A stretch of 64,000 nucleotides of DNA. Origin: Cercospora beticola (lineage: Eukaryota; Ascomycota; Dothideomycetes; Mycosphaerellales; Mycosphaerellaceae). The stretch spans positions 1,860,001 through 1,924,000 of the forward strand of contig NC_088940.1 in the NCBI RefSeq assembly GCF_033473495.1, in the 5' to 3' direction. Position 1 is the first letter of the stretch. Each line of letters begins with the position of its first letter. The notes beneath the pieces are model-generated. The model was not told where the DNA came from. It saw nothing but the letters and a program-made list of their open reading frames with translations, and searched no databases. The position numbers were made by a program, and so were the translations under genes. Below, one piece after another: positions 9,843-20,935 of this stretch.

Positions 9843-11870
9843 TTACTCAAGACCCTTCCCTTCTTTAACCATTACTTCTCCCTCCTCTTGCAACTTGAAT
9901 TTCTGAATCTTCCCGCTCGCCGTCTTGGGGTAGTCCTCTGTCCAGAAAACAAACTTGGGCACTGTGTCAAAGAGTTAGCACAGCTCATCACAAAGCAAAT
10001 GCAACAGGGCAAAGAACTCACCCAAATGCCCACTCAGCCTCTCCCTAACATAATCCCTCACCTCCTTCGCACTCAACTTTTCCCCTTCAGGATTCCGATT
10101 CCTCACCACAAAAGCCGCCACAACCTCTCCATACCTCTCATCCTTCAGCCCCACCACACTAACCTCTCTCACGCCCTCATGCGACAACAAACAATTCTCA
10201 ATCTCCAAAGGATGAATATTTTCTCCTCCACGAATAATCAGATCTTTGATTCGTCCTGTGATCGCAACATAACCTTCCTCATCCATGACAGCTTCATCGC
10301 CCGTGAGCATGAAAGTTTCGTTTTTGCCGGACAAAGATGGAAGAGAAATCATCCCTTCTTTAGTCTTTTTGGGGTCGTTGTAGTATTCTTTCATGAGGAG
10401 GTAGCCGCTTACGGCGAGCTCGCCTTTTTCGCCTACTTTGAGGGTTCGGGAGTGGTCGAAGGGGTCGACGACTTTGGCTTCGACGTGGGGTTGGAGTTTT
10501 CCTACGGTTTCGATGCGTTTTTGAAGAGGGTCGTCGGTGCGGGTCATGCAGCTTACGGGGGAAGTTTCGGTCATGCCGTAGCAGATGGTGAGTTCGGTGA
10601 GGTTCAGGACTTTGTGCAGGCGTTTCATGAGTTCTTGGGGGACAGACGAGCCTGCTGCGATCCCTGTGCGGAGGTGCTGGAAGCCTTCGTTGGGGATTGT
10701 TTTGTTGGCGATTAGTTCGAGTTCGGCGAGGAACATGGTGGCTACGCCGTAGAGACCTGTGCCTTTGTAGTCTTGGACGGCTTGGAGGGAGGCGAGTGGG
10801 TCGAAGGCTTCGGTGGGGAAGACGATCTGGGCGCCGTGTGTTGCTGTGGCCATATAGCCTAGAATGCATCCGAAGCAGTGGAAGAGAGGTGGAGGGCAGA
10901 CGATGACATCCTTTGGAGTGAGGAGCATGCGAGCTCCGATCTGTGCGCCGTTGTTGAGAATTGAGCGATGTGAGAGGCAGGCGGCCTTTGGAGCTGAAGT
11001 AGTACCGGACGTGAACTGAATGTTGACAACATCGTCCTTATGCAGGTTTTCATAAGAAATCGACTGGGCCGACTGTCCTTCTTGGATCGATTGGAAAGGT
11101 ACTGTTGCACCCAATGCTCCGGGATCGACTCGGCCATGGGAGTTGTCGACCAACACAATCTCCTCGAGCGATGGACAGAGCTCCGATTCCAGCTTCTTGC
11201 CTCCGATGCCAGGGGCGATATGCTTCAAGATATCCGAATTGTTTCGTGGGTCCTTTCGAATCAAATGTGTCTCGGTCCCAATGATCAAATGTGAAGTTTC
11301 CAGGTGGTTCAAGGCGCTCACGACCTGGTTGGCGTTGAAGCTCGGATTGAGCGGATTCAAGATCGCACCCAGCTTGAATATGGCATATGTTGCAATCGCG
11401 AACTCGATGTTGTTGCCCAATGAGACAGACACACGATCGCCTTTCTTCACGCCTATGTTTTGCAGGCCTCGGGCCAACGCGTTGGACTTTTGATCCAGCT
11501 CCTCGTAGGTAAGTGTTATACGTTGATGTCTCGTTGATACACTGTTCTGATTCTCAATGCAAGCTCTTGATCTCTTTCATCCATCTCTAGCAAGGTGGGA
11601 ATGGGACGTACGCGGGTCGGTCGCCATAACGCGAGACAATGGAAGCAAAGTGCTCCGGCACAGTCTGTTCGAGCAGTGGAGGCTTTGAAGCGTCAGATCA
11701 GCATAACATCCATTCATTGTCCTCAAGCTTCCCACCTCAGAAGGCCCTCGATCGTGTGCAATAGTGAGCAAGCTCCGCTGCCCATTGGCGATCCTCGGTT
11801 GTCGTCGCCATAACGATGGTAAGCATAGAGAGCTCCCTAGCCTCCGGCTACCCAAAGTCCGGAGGAACAT
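9843..11870 (-). CDS. Mitochondrial acyl-CoA synthetase (ACSF2-like, AMP-binding)
   Basis: Four exons on the minus strand: 11870-11736, 11682-11612, 11541-10022 and 9961-9843, giving 614 aa. It should activate a fatty acid with ATP and CoA. AMP-binding motifs in order are FTSGTTSAPKAA (P-loop), CYGMTETSP, TGDEAVMDEEGYVAITGRIKDLIIRGGENIHP in the hinge region (key GRIKDLIIRGGENI), and a C-terminal PKTASGKIQK with the catalytic lysine. The C-terminus ends GLE, so there is no PTS1 peroxisomal signal. The first 40 residues are Arg-rich and lack acids, as in mitochondrial presequences. Intron 1 has a weak donor (GTGGGA) but gives a clean family join (PSE-PPLLEQTVPEHFASIV). The ACSF2-type assignment is by overall resemblance. 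Confidence 0.88.
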
Positions 11871-12429
11871 GTCTCCAGCACAGCTTCATGAAGCTCAACG
11901 GAGCTTTCTGCAGTCGTGATGGCATGGTGAAGACGGTGAAGGGGCACTGCATGTCATAAAGTGGCTTCGGATCCGTTTGAGCGGAGTCGAGCTCGTGTGG
12001 GGAAACGCCAATGCACGAGCCGCGAGACGACGATCATGAAGCGAGGCTTGAGCCGAGAGCCGAATGCTGAAGGAACGAGAAAGAGTCGTGCAGTATGAGC
12101 TGTTTCTTGTTGTTGTGCAGTCCCATTCGTTCTGCAGACCAGAAGTCATATCTGGTCGTTCTCGTATGTAGCGGAGTACCTCGCTTCGTGATGTCGGAGC
12201 TCGTGTCCATCTACCAGGTCCTTCATTTTGTTTATCGAGTATGCCACTGTCGTAACAACAATAATGCCGATCTCATGCCCATCGTCCCGTCACATATCGC
12301 ACACATAGGCTTGTCCAGTACGCCAAACACCATGCTTGCTCGCCTCGTCTCCAATGCCGATTCATAATTACAATGCAGTACCGAAAGTCATCTTCCTGGC
12401 ATCACACCTGCGTCTGAAGACTTCGCGCT
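11871..12429. other. Intergenic between two minus-strand genes
   Basis: Promoter of the acyl-CoA synthetase and 3' flank of the kinase gene. No gene seen. Confidence 0.6.
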
Positions 12430-13739
12430 CTAGAAATCTGCAAACATCTTGTCGTACTTTTCATACATTTCCTATGACAAGATTAGTATTGGGCAAAGGC
12501 AACTTTGTCGGTTTCACTCACCTTTGTATACGGTTCCTTCTTTTCAGGCTCTGGATCATATTCGTCAAAGTTGCGCGTGTCATCTGGGCTTTTCAGATGT
12601 GGTATAATGGGGCCTTTCATCCGCCGGTGGTACAAATCATCCCAGTTGATGCTTGAAAACCACGGATGTTGCTTTACCGTTGTCGCTCGACCTGCCATGT
12701 TGCCCAATCGTTTCGTCACATCCACTGTACACAGTCCTCCAATAATATCTCTTGCGTCTTTCGACATGGCACTCGGATATCGCACTTTGCCTTCAACAAT
12801 CTGTTCATAAATCTTCATAGGATTCTGGTCCCAGAATGGAGGTTGTCCAACTAGAAACTCGTAGATCAGAATTCCAAATGCCCACCAGTCCACTGCTGTG
12901 CCGTGGCCCGTGTTTCGAATCACCTCGGGGGCAAGGTACTCGGGCGTGCCACATAGCGTATAAGTCTCGCCTGTATGTTCGTCAGTCTCCGATGCGTGGC
13001 TCACACCATTGCTGGCAGTCGTTTGGTGCATGGGTCGATTTTTCATACGATTCTCAATCTTTTTCGCGAAACCAAAATCCACGAGCTTTAGATGTCCTTC
13101 AGCGTCGATTAGTATGTTCTCCGGCTTAAGGTCTCGATACGCGACGCCTTCGCGCTCGTGCAGGAATTCCAGTATCAGGACAATTTCTGCGGCATAGAAT
13201 TGTGATGTAGGTTCGTTGAATCTTCGTGCTCGTCGTAGGTAGGAAAATACTTCTCCGCCTGGGCAGTAGTCTAACACCATGTATAATGACTCCGGGTCTT
13301 GAAAACTCGCGACCATGGTCGTGATAAAAGGGTGGCCAGCCACGGCGGCCAGAACATTTCGTTCGTTTCGAACATGCTCAACCTGCTTCAGCCGGATGAC
13401 ATCTGCTTTTCGAAGAATCTTCAACGCAAACACTTTGTTCTTGGTCTCCTCTTTTCGATTCGCCAGACGCACGAGCCAGACGCGCGCGAATGTGCCAGTG
13501 CCCAGCGTTTTGACGAGATCAAAATCGTCGCGGCGCAGGTGCTTGCTCGAGTGCCCCACTGGTTTGTGCTGCGGATCTACGACAATCTCATCCGGCTCCA
13601 ATGGTCGCTTGTCGGCCTCCCACTCCGACAGTCTTTGCTTCTCGTTCTCATGCTCGGCTGCATCTGCGCTTCCGTTCGCGCTATGCGAACTGCTTCGGTG
13701 GAATCGCGAGGCGATGTTGTGGACGACGCCCGGCGCCAT
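12430..13739 (-). CDS. cAMP-dependent protein kinase catalytic subunit, PkaC2/PkaB-like
   Basis: Two exons on the minus strand, 13739-12522 and 12471-12430, giving 419 aa. The last exon encodes only EMYEKYDKMFADF, the classic PKA tail with the FxDF hydrophobic motif. Kinase landmarks: LGTGTFARV at 79-87, ATP lysine 107 (FALK), YRDLKPEN at 201-208, DFG at 221-223, TLCGTPEYLAPE with activation Thr261, and DWWAFGILIYE. About 28 extra residues (229-256) lie between DFG and the activation threonine, rich in His/Thr/Ser. The N-terminal 70 residues are a poorly conserved extension. It is a Ser/Thr kinase acting downstream of cAMP in growth and development. The insert suggests the divergent second fungal isoform and not the main PkaA. 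Confidence 0.9.
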
Positions 13740-15285
13740 GCTGGGCGAAGTTGTCTGCTATCGATATCGATACGGGAAAATATGTTTTCTCGCGATGGCG
13801 TTTGTTTCTCGCGGGGCAGTTCTCTGGAAAAATTGGTGTTGACGCTGTTGTTGTCCTCGGCTAGTTCTGTAGGGCAGCGGGTGTTTTTCTTTCTCCAACT
13901 GGACTACTGCCACCACCGCATGCTCCTCGGCGATTCGATCGGGACAGCGAAGTGAAACGTCCTTTCGTGGTAAGGTCAGCTCTTTCAGCCGCGAGTACCG
14001 GTGGTTCGGTGGCTCGTGGGTTGCACGCGCGCGCACAAGCACGAGAATAGAACTGGATCTTTGTGCGAGCTGAAGGCGTGCCGGCGGTGCGATGTTGGGT
14101 GGTGCGGTGCGGACGAGGGGGAGAATGTTGGGTCGGGTCTGGCACAGTTTGGGCCTTTGACGCTCCAGCAGAAGCTAGACGATGACCTACTGACAAGCTA
14201 CGAAGTCGGCGGCGGCGAGCTTTGCTGCTCTCTGCTCGCTGCTGCTGCTGCTCAATTTGTGCAGTCGGACGTCATGGCCCCCAGCTGTCGAATCCACACC
14301 CACGCAACCATGCCACTCACCGAGCAGGGGCCGCGGGTCGAGATGCACGCAGACTCACACTCGCCGATTTGCTTGTTTGCGCTTTTCCTTCATCACTCAT
14401 CTCCCACAATCGCGACAGTCGCTGTGGTCAGAGATGCACTATCGATATCGCAGCACGCGAGTGCCGCGGTGATACGCGAAGAGGCCATCTCGTGCGTGGG
14501 AAGAAAGGGCATCGTCCATTGGGGGTCCAGTGGTAGCTACGATGCTTTTCGCATGCCGACCCGACACCGAGCAACAACAATCTCTCAACCGATCGCCCAG
14601 GGCTCACACGCGCACGAAGGTGCTGACGCCTACCAGCCCACGCGCCAGCAAGGAACATTGCGAACCCTCCCTGCCCGCTGCTCGATTTCTCGCCAACTCC
14701 GCTGCCAAATATCGCGACATCTACGGCCCTTCTGGCAATGCCTCAGGATCCCAGTCGCGCGTGACGTTTGAAACTCACCGAGGACTCCACCATGACATTG
14801 TGACGATTCAGGTCTTGATGTCAATCAAGACTCCATTCGATGATCGTCGCTATGGTCGCATGGCTCGTGTAGAGACCGACGACCTGCTGTTGCAACGGCA
14901 CATTGTTGCACATGTCACGATCGAAGTGGCCAATCTCTTCAGCTGTATGTCCCAGACACTCAGTTGCAAGTCGCCCGAACGGACTTCACTTGGGGCGCCA
15001 CTGCATGACCTACTGCTATACACCGTGTGGATGTCAGGAATGCAGCAACAAGACATGTCCATAATGTCTCCAGCGTGTCAAGCATGTCTTGATGTCCTGT
15101 CGTGCCTCAGACTGACCACTTAATGAGACATGCGAGACTGTGTGAGCCTGCTCCCATTCAAAGTAACGGCATACTGCACTTATAAGTGAAGTCTCCTCCG
15201 CTGCGAGTACTCAAGACATATCACACATAGCAGAATAACACCACAGCAGAATCACAACACAGCAGAATCACAACACAGCAGAATC
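13740..15285. promoter_or_regulatory. Divergent intergenic region, kinase and coiled-coil gene
   Basis: This 1.5-kb region lies between a minus-strand kinase gene and a plus-strand gene, so it should hold both promoters. A TATA-like TTATAAG lies near 15180, about 105 bases before the coiled-coil start codon. Open frames in this stretch are rich in rare residue runs and show no family features, so no gene is called. Confidence 0.55.
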
Positions 15286-15289
15286 ATGC
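15242..15289 (+). repeat. 16-bp tandem repeat reaching into a start codon
   Basis: Units of CACAGCAGAATCACAA at 15242-15257 and 15258-15273, and a third at 15274-15289 in which the unit end becomes ATG-C, the start codon at 15286. Degenerate units flank both sides, near 15224-15241 and 15290-15305. Confidence 0.85.
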
Positions 15290-16467
15290 CACAGCACACT
15301 GACAACATGAGCGACGCTACTGAACAGTTTCTATCTCATCTCGGGAAATGGCTTTGCGACTTGGCGAACAATCGTCCAACTGAGAGCAGTCGAGGATGGC
15401 TGCGCCAGCTCGCCGAAAAACATTCTTACAGCGCTCTTCCTTGGGTTCGAGATGGCGTCGAGCAAATCGAGCGGGAGATGCTTCACTTGAGAAAGCCAGT
15501 GCATCAGAATGGAAAGGCGACGGATACCCAGACAATTGTCGATCTCAAAATCGCCATATATGACGAGCGTCAACAACACCAGGCGGCCATAGCCAAGCTG
15601 GAAGAAGCCCTTCGGAAGCGACAATTGGTTGATGATGAAGCCACCACTGGAACCACGGAAGAACTCATCGACAAGTCCCAGGCGCAGTCGGCTGAATGTC
15701 AGAATTACGAAGCTGATATTCGCCTTCTGCTTGAGGAACTTGAAGCAGCGGACTCTGCCCTCAAAGCACTGCAAATCGAGCACGACGCTGTCCTCGAAGA
15801 CCTACGCGACGCAAAAGAGCGCCGTACTGCTGCTCTTCATTACACCGACCAGTTGCAGTCAATACTGGGTGTCAATCTCGAAGCGTGGCACGATAGCGAC
15901 TCTGTCGCTGAAGACTCTGTCAATGGAAGCAACGAAGACGCAGCGCCTGCAGACCATCGCCGCTCACTCAGCAGTACCCCAAGTTCGCCCCAAGTCGTCG
16001 CACCGTCAACGCATGACAGCGGCACACACAACTCGTCACCCTCACCAGAGCAGCCAAACCGTTCGCAGCAAGAAATCCATCCACTGAGTCGAGAACAACA
16101 ATATCTGCAACGCATACGCAATCTAGAGACAGAAAACGAAAAGCTTCGTGAAGAACTGCAACTTTCTGAACAACTGCACGCTAACACAGACGCTGCAAAG
16201 TTTGATATTCCCGAAGAGCCCTTTCAGGGCAGCGAGGAGGTCGTCAAGTCTCCGTGTCAACTCGATGGGCACCAGCGGCTACAGGAAGGGAAATTTACTG
16301 CGCAGGGAGTCATCGCTTCTGACGAGGGTAACGACGAGTCTTGCCAGGGAGGAGACGTGGGAGCTGGATGTCGTGCTTGGAGAGCGCCACGGATGACGGA
16401 AAACTGCGAGAGAGCATTGTACTGGCTGAATGGATGGCATAGGAGTCACTTCCATGTGATGCATTGA
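15286..16467 (+). CDS. Coiled-coil protein of unknown function
   Basis: Uninterrupted 393-aa frame; a second in-frame ATG lies at 15307. I do not recognise a family. An amphipathic N-terminal domain of about 70 residues is followed by heptad-rich helices at about 80-200 (DERQQHQAAIAKLEEALRK; LLLEELEAADSALKALQ), a Ser/Pro/Gln-rich linker, and another short coil around 265-300 (LSREQQYLQRIRNLETENEK). The last 60 residues are less typical and may include unrecognised intron sequence. No membrane or secretion signal is seen. The gene is preceded by 16-bp tandem repeats that overlap its start codon. Confidence 0.6.
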   Translation: MPQHTDNMSDATEQFLSHLGKWLCDLANNRPTESSRGWLRQLAEKHSYSALPWVRDGVEQIEREMLHLRKPVHQNGKATDTQTIVDLKIAIYDERQQHQAAIAKLEEALRKRQLVDDEATTGTTEELIDKSQAQSAECQNYEADIRLLLEELEAADSALKALQIEHDAVLEDLRDAKERRTAALHYTDQLQSILGVNLEAWHDSDSVAEDSVNGSNEDAAPADHRRSLSSTPSSPQVVAPSTHDSGTHNSSPSPEQPNRSQQEIHPLSREQQYLQRIRNLETENEKLREELQLSEQLHANTDAAKFDIPEEPFQGSEEVVKSPCQLDGHQRLQEGKFTAQGVIASDEGNDESCQGGDVGAGCRAWRAPRMTENCERALYWLNGWHRSHFHVMH

Positions 16468-16657
16468 CGCGGTCATTCAATATTTCGAATACTGTCCACT
16501 ATCTACACCTCAATCAACTGCAAACAATTGAACACTCTCCTCCTTTTATACTGAGAACATTTGTTCGCACTTAGCAGCTTGTCAAACTCCTGTTCAGAAA
16601 GAGGCGCCCAGTCACCCAGTATGCGTAACCACACCTCCCCAGATCTTCATTACATGC

Positions 16658-16945
16658 TTATGCCGAAGGCGGCGCCTGGCAGCCGCCACTTACACAGGGA
16701 GATCCAGTAGGACAATCCGTTGCAGATGCACACGACTTCGGCGTGCATTTCTGACCACTGCACGTTTGCCACGCTGGACAGCCAGTCCATCTGCAAGTAA
16801 TAACAATCGGAAGCTTGACTGGGAGAGTTTCATCAGTTTCATCCACGCACGTACCGTCCGAAACGACGCAAGTCCTTCCAGCTCCACACTCATCATCATT
16901 CTCTATCGTTCTAGATGTTCTTGGCGTTATTGAAAGAGACTGGTG
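16658..16945 (-). CDS. Small cysteine-rich protein (5' end unresolved)
   Basis: Minus strand. The last exon is 16790-16658 and the preceding exon runs upstream from 16851; the 60-nt intron has a GTGCGT donor and a TTGCAG acceptor. The joined product reads ECGAGRTCVVSDG then TWTGCPAWQTCSGQKC and a tail with four more cysteines, giving nine Cys in about 58 residues. The start codon is not fixed. An upstream frame opens at a TTAG near 16945, and a further exon with a signal peptide may exist beyond that. Regular Cys spacing resembles small secreted fungal proteins, but no signal peptide has been located, so secretion is inference. The frame and Cys pattern are what is seen. Confidence 0.5.
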   Translation of the reverse strand, partial: HQSLSITPRTSRTIENDDECGAGRTCVVSDGTCVDETDETLPVKLPIVITCRWTGCPAWQTCSGQKCTPKSCASATDCPTGSPCVSGGCQAPPSA

Positions 16946-17115
16946 CTAATTGATTGAACTCGGGCGAATTACAGCCTCGTTCGACCCTCGTCTGACTGGG
17001 AACTCCGTTATTTCGCAAAGCAATGATGCCGGGACAGGGAAATGGAATGCGCCTCAATGTCATAACAACGCGCAGATCTGTGATGAGACTGGTGTCAAAA
17101 GAGAATTCTGATTCT

Positions 17116-18489
17116 TCAGGTGCCCGTGATGAAGAAACTCAGGAGGCTGCCGACAGTCAGTCCTCCTACCAAGCATAGTCCCATGAAGCCGCCGGCAGCT
17201 TCACGTTCTTCCTCCTCCACCCACTCATTGGCACCAATCATGCAAGTACTTCCCAGATAGCCATTCGAAAGACCAAAGAGTAGCTGTACAACTACCAGAT
17301 AGAAGAAGTCGCTTGAGATGATAGCTCCTTCGTCGCGGATGTTGCAGAGATGATAGAGGCCAACAAATATCAATCGTGAAAGTGCCAACAAGAAAACGAG
17401 TCTCGGCCAGCGGGTCAATGATATTGACGGCAGGGCAGTGAGCAGGCGCCCGACCAAGTCGCCAGCGTTCCAGAAAAGCAGGGCCAGTGGAATGAAGCTA
17501 GCTGGTTGTAGTATCGGTGGCTGCTCTGAAGGCGGGCGAACAGATACGATGATTTGCGTGAAGACCGGAAAGACCATTGTGACTGCGAATGTCACAAATA
17601 CACCACCGGCCAGCCATATGAGCTTCTTCAGCAGATAGAGCAGCGGTATCGATTTCTTCTCCACAGGCTCCTCCACTTCACCAGAATCTGGTAGCTGAAT
17701 CTTCGCAGGTCTTCTGTCTCTTGCGACCAGTACCGAGAAAGCCAGCAAGGTGACCACGCTGATCGCAGTTGCTGTGATGAAGTATGCCATGGCAGCTTTC
17801 CAGTTCACTGGCGGTGGTCCATGCGGTTCTTGCTGGCCCTCCCCTTCTCGCAGCCTCACGCTCATTACTGACACAATCTGTGCAATGCAAGGTAGCACGC
17901 CCGCTACCGCCTGTCCTGTCATGATTCCCTGCGTGAACTTGGGTTCTCCGTACCCGCCCACGAATGCAAAAACGCCGTTCTGGCAAAAGCCGGTTGCGAA
18001 ACTTGTCAAAAACATCATCAACATCAGAAATGCAAAATATACGCCCGCTCCTGTGTCTATCGCTGTGCTCAAAGCCAACAAGGAGAAAACAATCATGTTG
18101 ATCCCTAAACCCAAGACTATTCTCTTGCCGTAGTTCGCTCCGCTCTGTAGCCTTGACAGCACCAGCATGGTTGTCAGGTTTGTGAATGTCGAGACTGAGA
18201 TCTCCGCTGCTTGGAAGTTGTCGAAGATCCACTGATTCGAGCGGAACCGTGACTGGAAGTAGGGACCTGCTGCGAGGAACATGTTCCAAGCCCAGAGCAT
18301 AGACACGCCCAGGAGTAGGAAGATGGAGTACTCGATGTAGAAGCCATTACTGCTGTGTGGAGGTTCGTGGTGGGGTTTGGGTTGGAGGGCGGAGGTGCTG
18401 TTGACGAGCTCATTGTCGTCCTCGGACTCCGCTACGGGGGCGTAGGACTGCTGCGGCTGACGCTGCCAGAGCGACCGGAGGCGGTCCAT
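17116..18489 (-). CDS. Equilibrative nucleoside transporter (SLC29/ENT family, Fun26-like)
   Basis: Single exon, 457 aa. A cytosolic N-terminus of about 50 residues is followed by about eleven hydrophobic segments. The ENT signature is in TM1 (LLLGVSMLWAWNMFLAAGPYF), with GFCQNGVFAFVGGYG and FTQGIMTGQAVAGVLPC in TM4-5. A long charged loop (REGEGQQEP) and a cytosolic loop around EVEEPVEKK separate the halves. The last helices contain LFWNAGDLVGRLLTALP and FGLSNGYLGSTCMIGANEW. Yeast Fun26 sits in the vacuolar membrane and moves nucleosides and nicotinamide riboside out of the vacuole; the same role is likely here. Confidence 0.9.
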   Translation of the reverse strand: MDRLRSLWQRQPQQSYAPVAESEDDNELVNSTSALQPKPHHEPPHSSNGFYIEYSIFLLLGVSMLWAWNMFLAAGPYFQSRFRSNQWIFDNFQAAEISVSTFTNLTTMLVLSRLQSGANYGKRIVLGLGINMIVFSLLALSTAIDTGAGVYFAFLMLMMFLTSFATGFCQNGVFAFVGGYGEPKFTQGIMTGQAVAGVLPCIAQIVSVMSVRLREGEGQQEPHGPPPVNWKAAMAYFITATAISVVTLLAFSVLVARDRRPAKIQLPDSGEVEEPVEKKSIPLLYLLKKLIWLAGGVFVTFAVTMVFPVFTQIIVSVRPPSEQPPILQPASFIPLALLFWNAGDLVGRLLTALPSISLTRWPRLVFLLALSRLIFVGLYHLCNIRDEGAIISSDFFYLVVVQLLFGLSNGYLGSTCMIGANEWVEEEEREAAGGFMGLCLVGGLTVGSLLSFFITGT

Positions 18490-19121
18490 GGTGGTGGGTG
18501 GGTGTTCTGTGGTAGGGAGAAGCTATACCCGGTTGTTCAGGTCTGTAACAACAAATGCTGGACTGCCATATCAATGATCGAGACTGGCAGTGGTGGTGAT
18601 GAGTGAGGCGGTCGGTGATCAGAAGACGAGGTGTCTCGTGTCTCAGAGATACGGTCATGCATCATCAAGTCACGCTTGGACACGCGCCTCGTCACGAGGG
18701 CCAACGTCGTCATGTGAACCTTGGCGGGAAGCGAGATTCATGGGGTCAGCAAGCAACAACACCCGTCAGGCTTTCCTTATCGTACAGCTCGTGATATTGA
18801 GGCCCATTCCACCCTATGATGCCGAGAATATTGCTCATTGAGCTCAGATGAGAGCTCTTGCAATTACTTTGTGCTGCTGTGCACTACCGCAATCATGAAT
18901 AGGATGCAAGCCACACCACGCGCTGCGCGAGGCTGAGCGCATGGCGGCCCCCTCTGGCGTGAAGCGCAGACGCTCAGAGTCCAGTATTAATCATCTCAAT
19001 AACAACCTCCTGCCAGCATTGGAATCTACAGTGTGTACGCTGGCTCCGAGAAAGGCAAGGCACTTCTCTCCAGTGAAGCCAGCTTACTCCGAGACCCGAG
19101 TTCTATCCATCTGCGACCCTG
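18490..19121. promoter_or_regulatory. Divergent intergenic region, Fun26-like and HET genes
   Basis: Shared upstream region of a minus-strand and a plus-strand gene. An open frame at 18941-19189 could be an upstream exon of the HET gene, but no clean splice pair joins them, so it is left out of the model. Confidence 0.5.
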
Positions 19122-20935
19122 ATGTCGAGAGCATGGACCTCAGCAACACACGGTTCTCCCAATACACGCCAACCGCTCGACAGCAATGATGAGCATCGAC
19201 ATCGCTTGCCCGGCGTTCCGTACAGACCATCAAGCTGTAAGACCAGTGGAAAACGCAGCCTGACTGACATCTACACATCTTTGGGAGCAGAGTCTTTTCG
19301 AGTCGTGCAGCTACATGGCTTCTCGGACCACGGTCTTCTCCAATGCTCATTCGAGCACATCCCGCTTCCAACATCGCAGTCAAGCACACACTTTACCGCG
19401 ATATCCTATACTTGGTCGTCGGCCGACCGTTTCTGGTATGGAAGACACGACAACTCGCCCAAGCTGATCGTCATCAACAACGAGAATGTTCAGGTCTCTG
19501 ACAAGGTGGCAAATATTCTCAATCTAATGCTACGCGTACGTCAATGTCGAACAAACGTTGACCTCGAACACGCAAGCTGATCGCTCATTCTTAGACTGGA
19601 CGAATGACTATTTGGATCGATGCCTTGAGTATCAATCAAACGGATGACACGGAAAAGTCCGTACAGGTAGCGCAGATGCACTTGATCTATGGCTGCGCCT
19701 CCGAAGTTTGCGTCATTCTCGGTTCACCAACAAGAAGAGTTGACTCCTTTCTGGATTGTGTACATGAAGGAATTGATGTCCCAGCAGGAACCGGAACGCC
19801 ACAGGACATATCGAAACTCTACGATGGGCTCGCCAGAAGGGAAAGGGTCAAGTGGCTTCGAAAAATTGAATATCGCGGCTATCTCGTACTGGCTCGTAAC
19901 AGGTTTTGGAAGAGAGCGTGGATCGTCCAAGAAGTGATCTTGGGCAGAGAGATCACGCTTTTCTGCGGGACCCGTAGCATTGACTTTGCCAAGCTCTGCG
20001 ACTCTGTTGTTCGCTTTCGACAAATTCAGGAATGCAGGATGGACTGGAAAAGGTGGTCAGCGCTAGGTGCTAAGTACAATGGAATACACGGGGGAAACAG
20101 CATGGCTTGGATTGCAGCCGTCAAATGCCAAACACGCTCACACCCTGAGAAATATTTGCCCCGGATGCTGTTACTGGAGCTTCTACGAGACACAAAGGGA
20201 TCTCACCAGTGCATGGACGCGAGAGATATATTGTACTCCAAGCTTGCTTTGGCGACCGATGCTTGGACCCTCCTTCCTCGTGCAGACTATAAAGTCCCCA
20301 TGGAGACCTTGTATCGAAACTTCGCGAAAGCACACATTGCCCTGTATGGAAACATGGACATAATTGGCTTCACGGCTTTGTCGCAGAACAGACTGAATCT
20401 GCCAAGTTGGGTGCCAAACTGGACTAGTACATACCGAGAATGGGTTCCCCAGAGGTACAGCAGAATACCATCTGTGGTCTACCCCGACCAATCTTACCCT
20501 CTCACCATATCCGAAAATGGACTGGAGCTCATTGTTAAAGGAAGAGTTCTAGATCGGGTAAAAGCGCCTTGGTTCTGGAATCTTCAGCGTCTACACGACA
20601 ACACAGAGTTCGCTGAAAGCGATCACGGCGTGCCTCGGCACTTATATCTCCATCCTAGCGAAATGCCGAACACAGGTGATTTGATATGTATCCTTCAGAG
20701 CTTCCGCACCTTTGTGTATCTTAGATCCGAACGGGATAATCATCGTTTAGTGGGAAGGCATACGCTCTGTCAAAATTGGATCCAAGGCGGCAAGTTCGAC
20801 TTCTTCCGGATGCTTCCGGTGTGCAAACTTCCACCGAATGCATCTCTCTTATATTATCGCACGCAAGACTTGGACGATCCTGAAGTGCTTTCACACGCTC
20901 TGTCGTGTCCGGAAGTTGAGTTCAGAATTCGATAA
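19122..20935 (+). CDS. HET-domain protein (heterokaryon incompatibility)
   Basis: Two exons, 19122-19535 and 19595-20935, 584 aa in this model; the true start may be further upstream. HET motifs in order: FTAISYTWSS (91-100), LIVINNENVQVSDKVANIL, then across the phase-0 intron TIWIDALSINQTDDTEKSVQVAQM and RFWKRAWIVQEVIL. The rest (about 350 residues) holds DARDILYSKLALA and LPSWVPNWT, landmarks of the common long fungal HET proteins that lack a nucleotide-binding domain. These act in allorecognition and programmed cell death, or are paralogues without an assigned role. The 59-nt intron is GTACGT...TTAG. Confidence 0.82.

Noticed and set aside
9723..10715. 330-codon open frame on the plus strand
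   Set aside because: Antisense to the acyl-CoA synthetase; composition and repeats reflect its codon use.
14001..14771. 256-codon open frame in the kinase/coiled-coil gap
   Set aside because: Cys/Arg/His-rich composition, no domain and no splice signals; it looks like chance in a GC-rich promoter.
18941..19189. Upstream 82-codon frame before the HET gene
   Set aside because: No clear splice pair joins it to the HET frame; the start at 19122 is used, with doubt.
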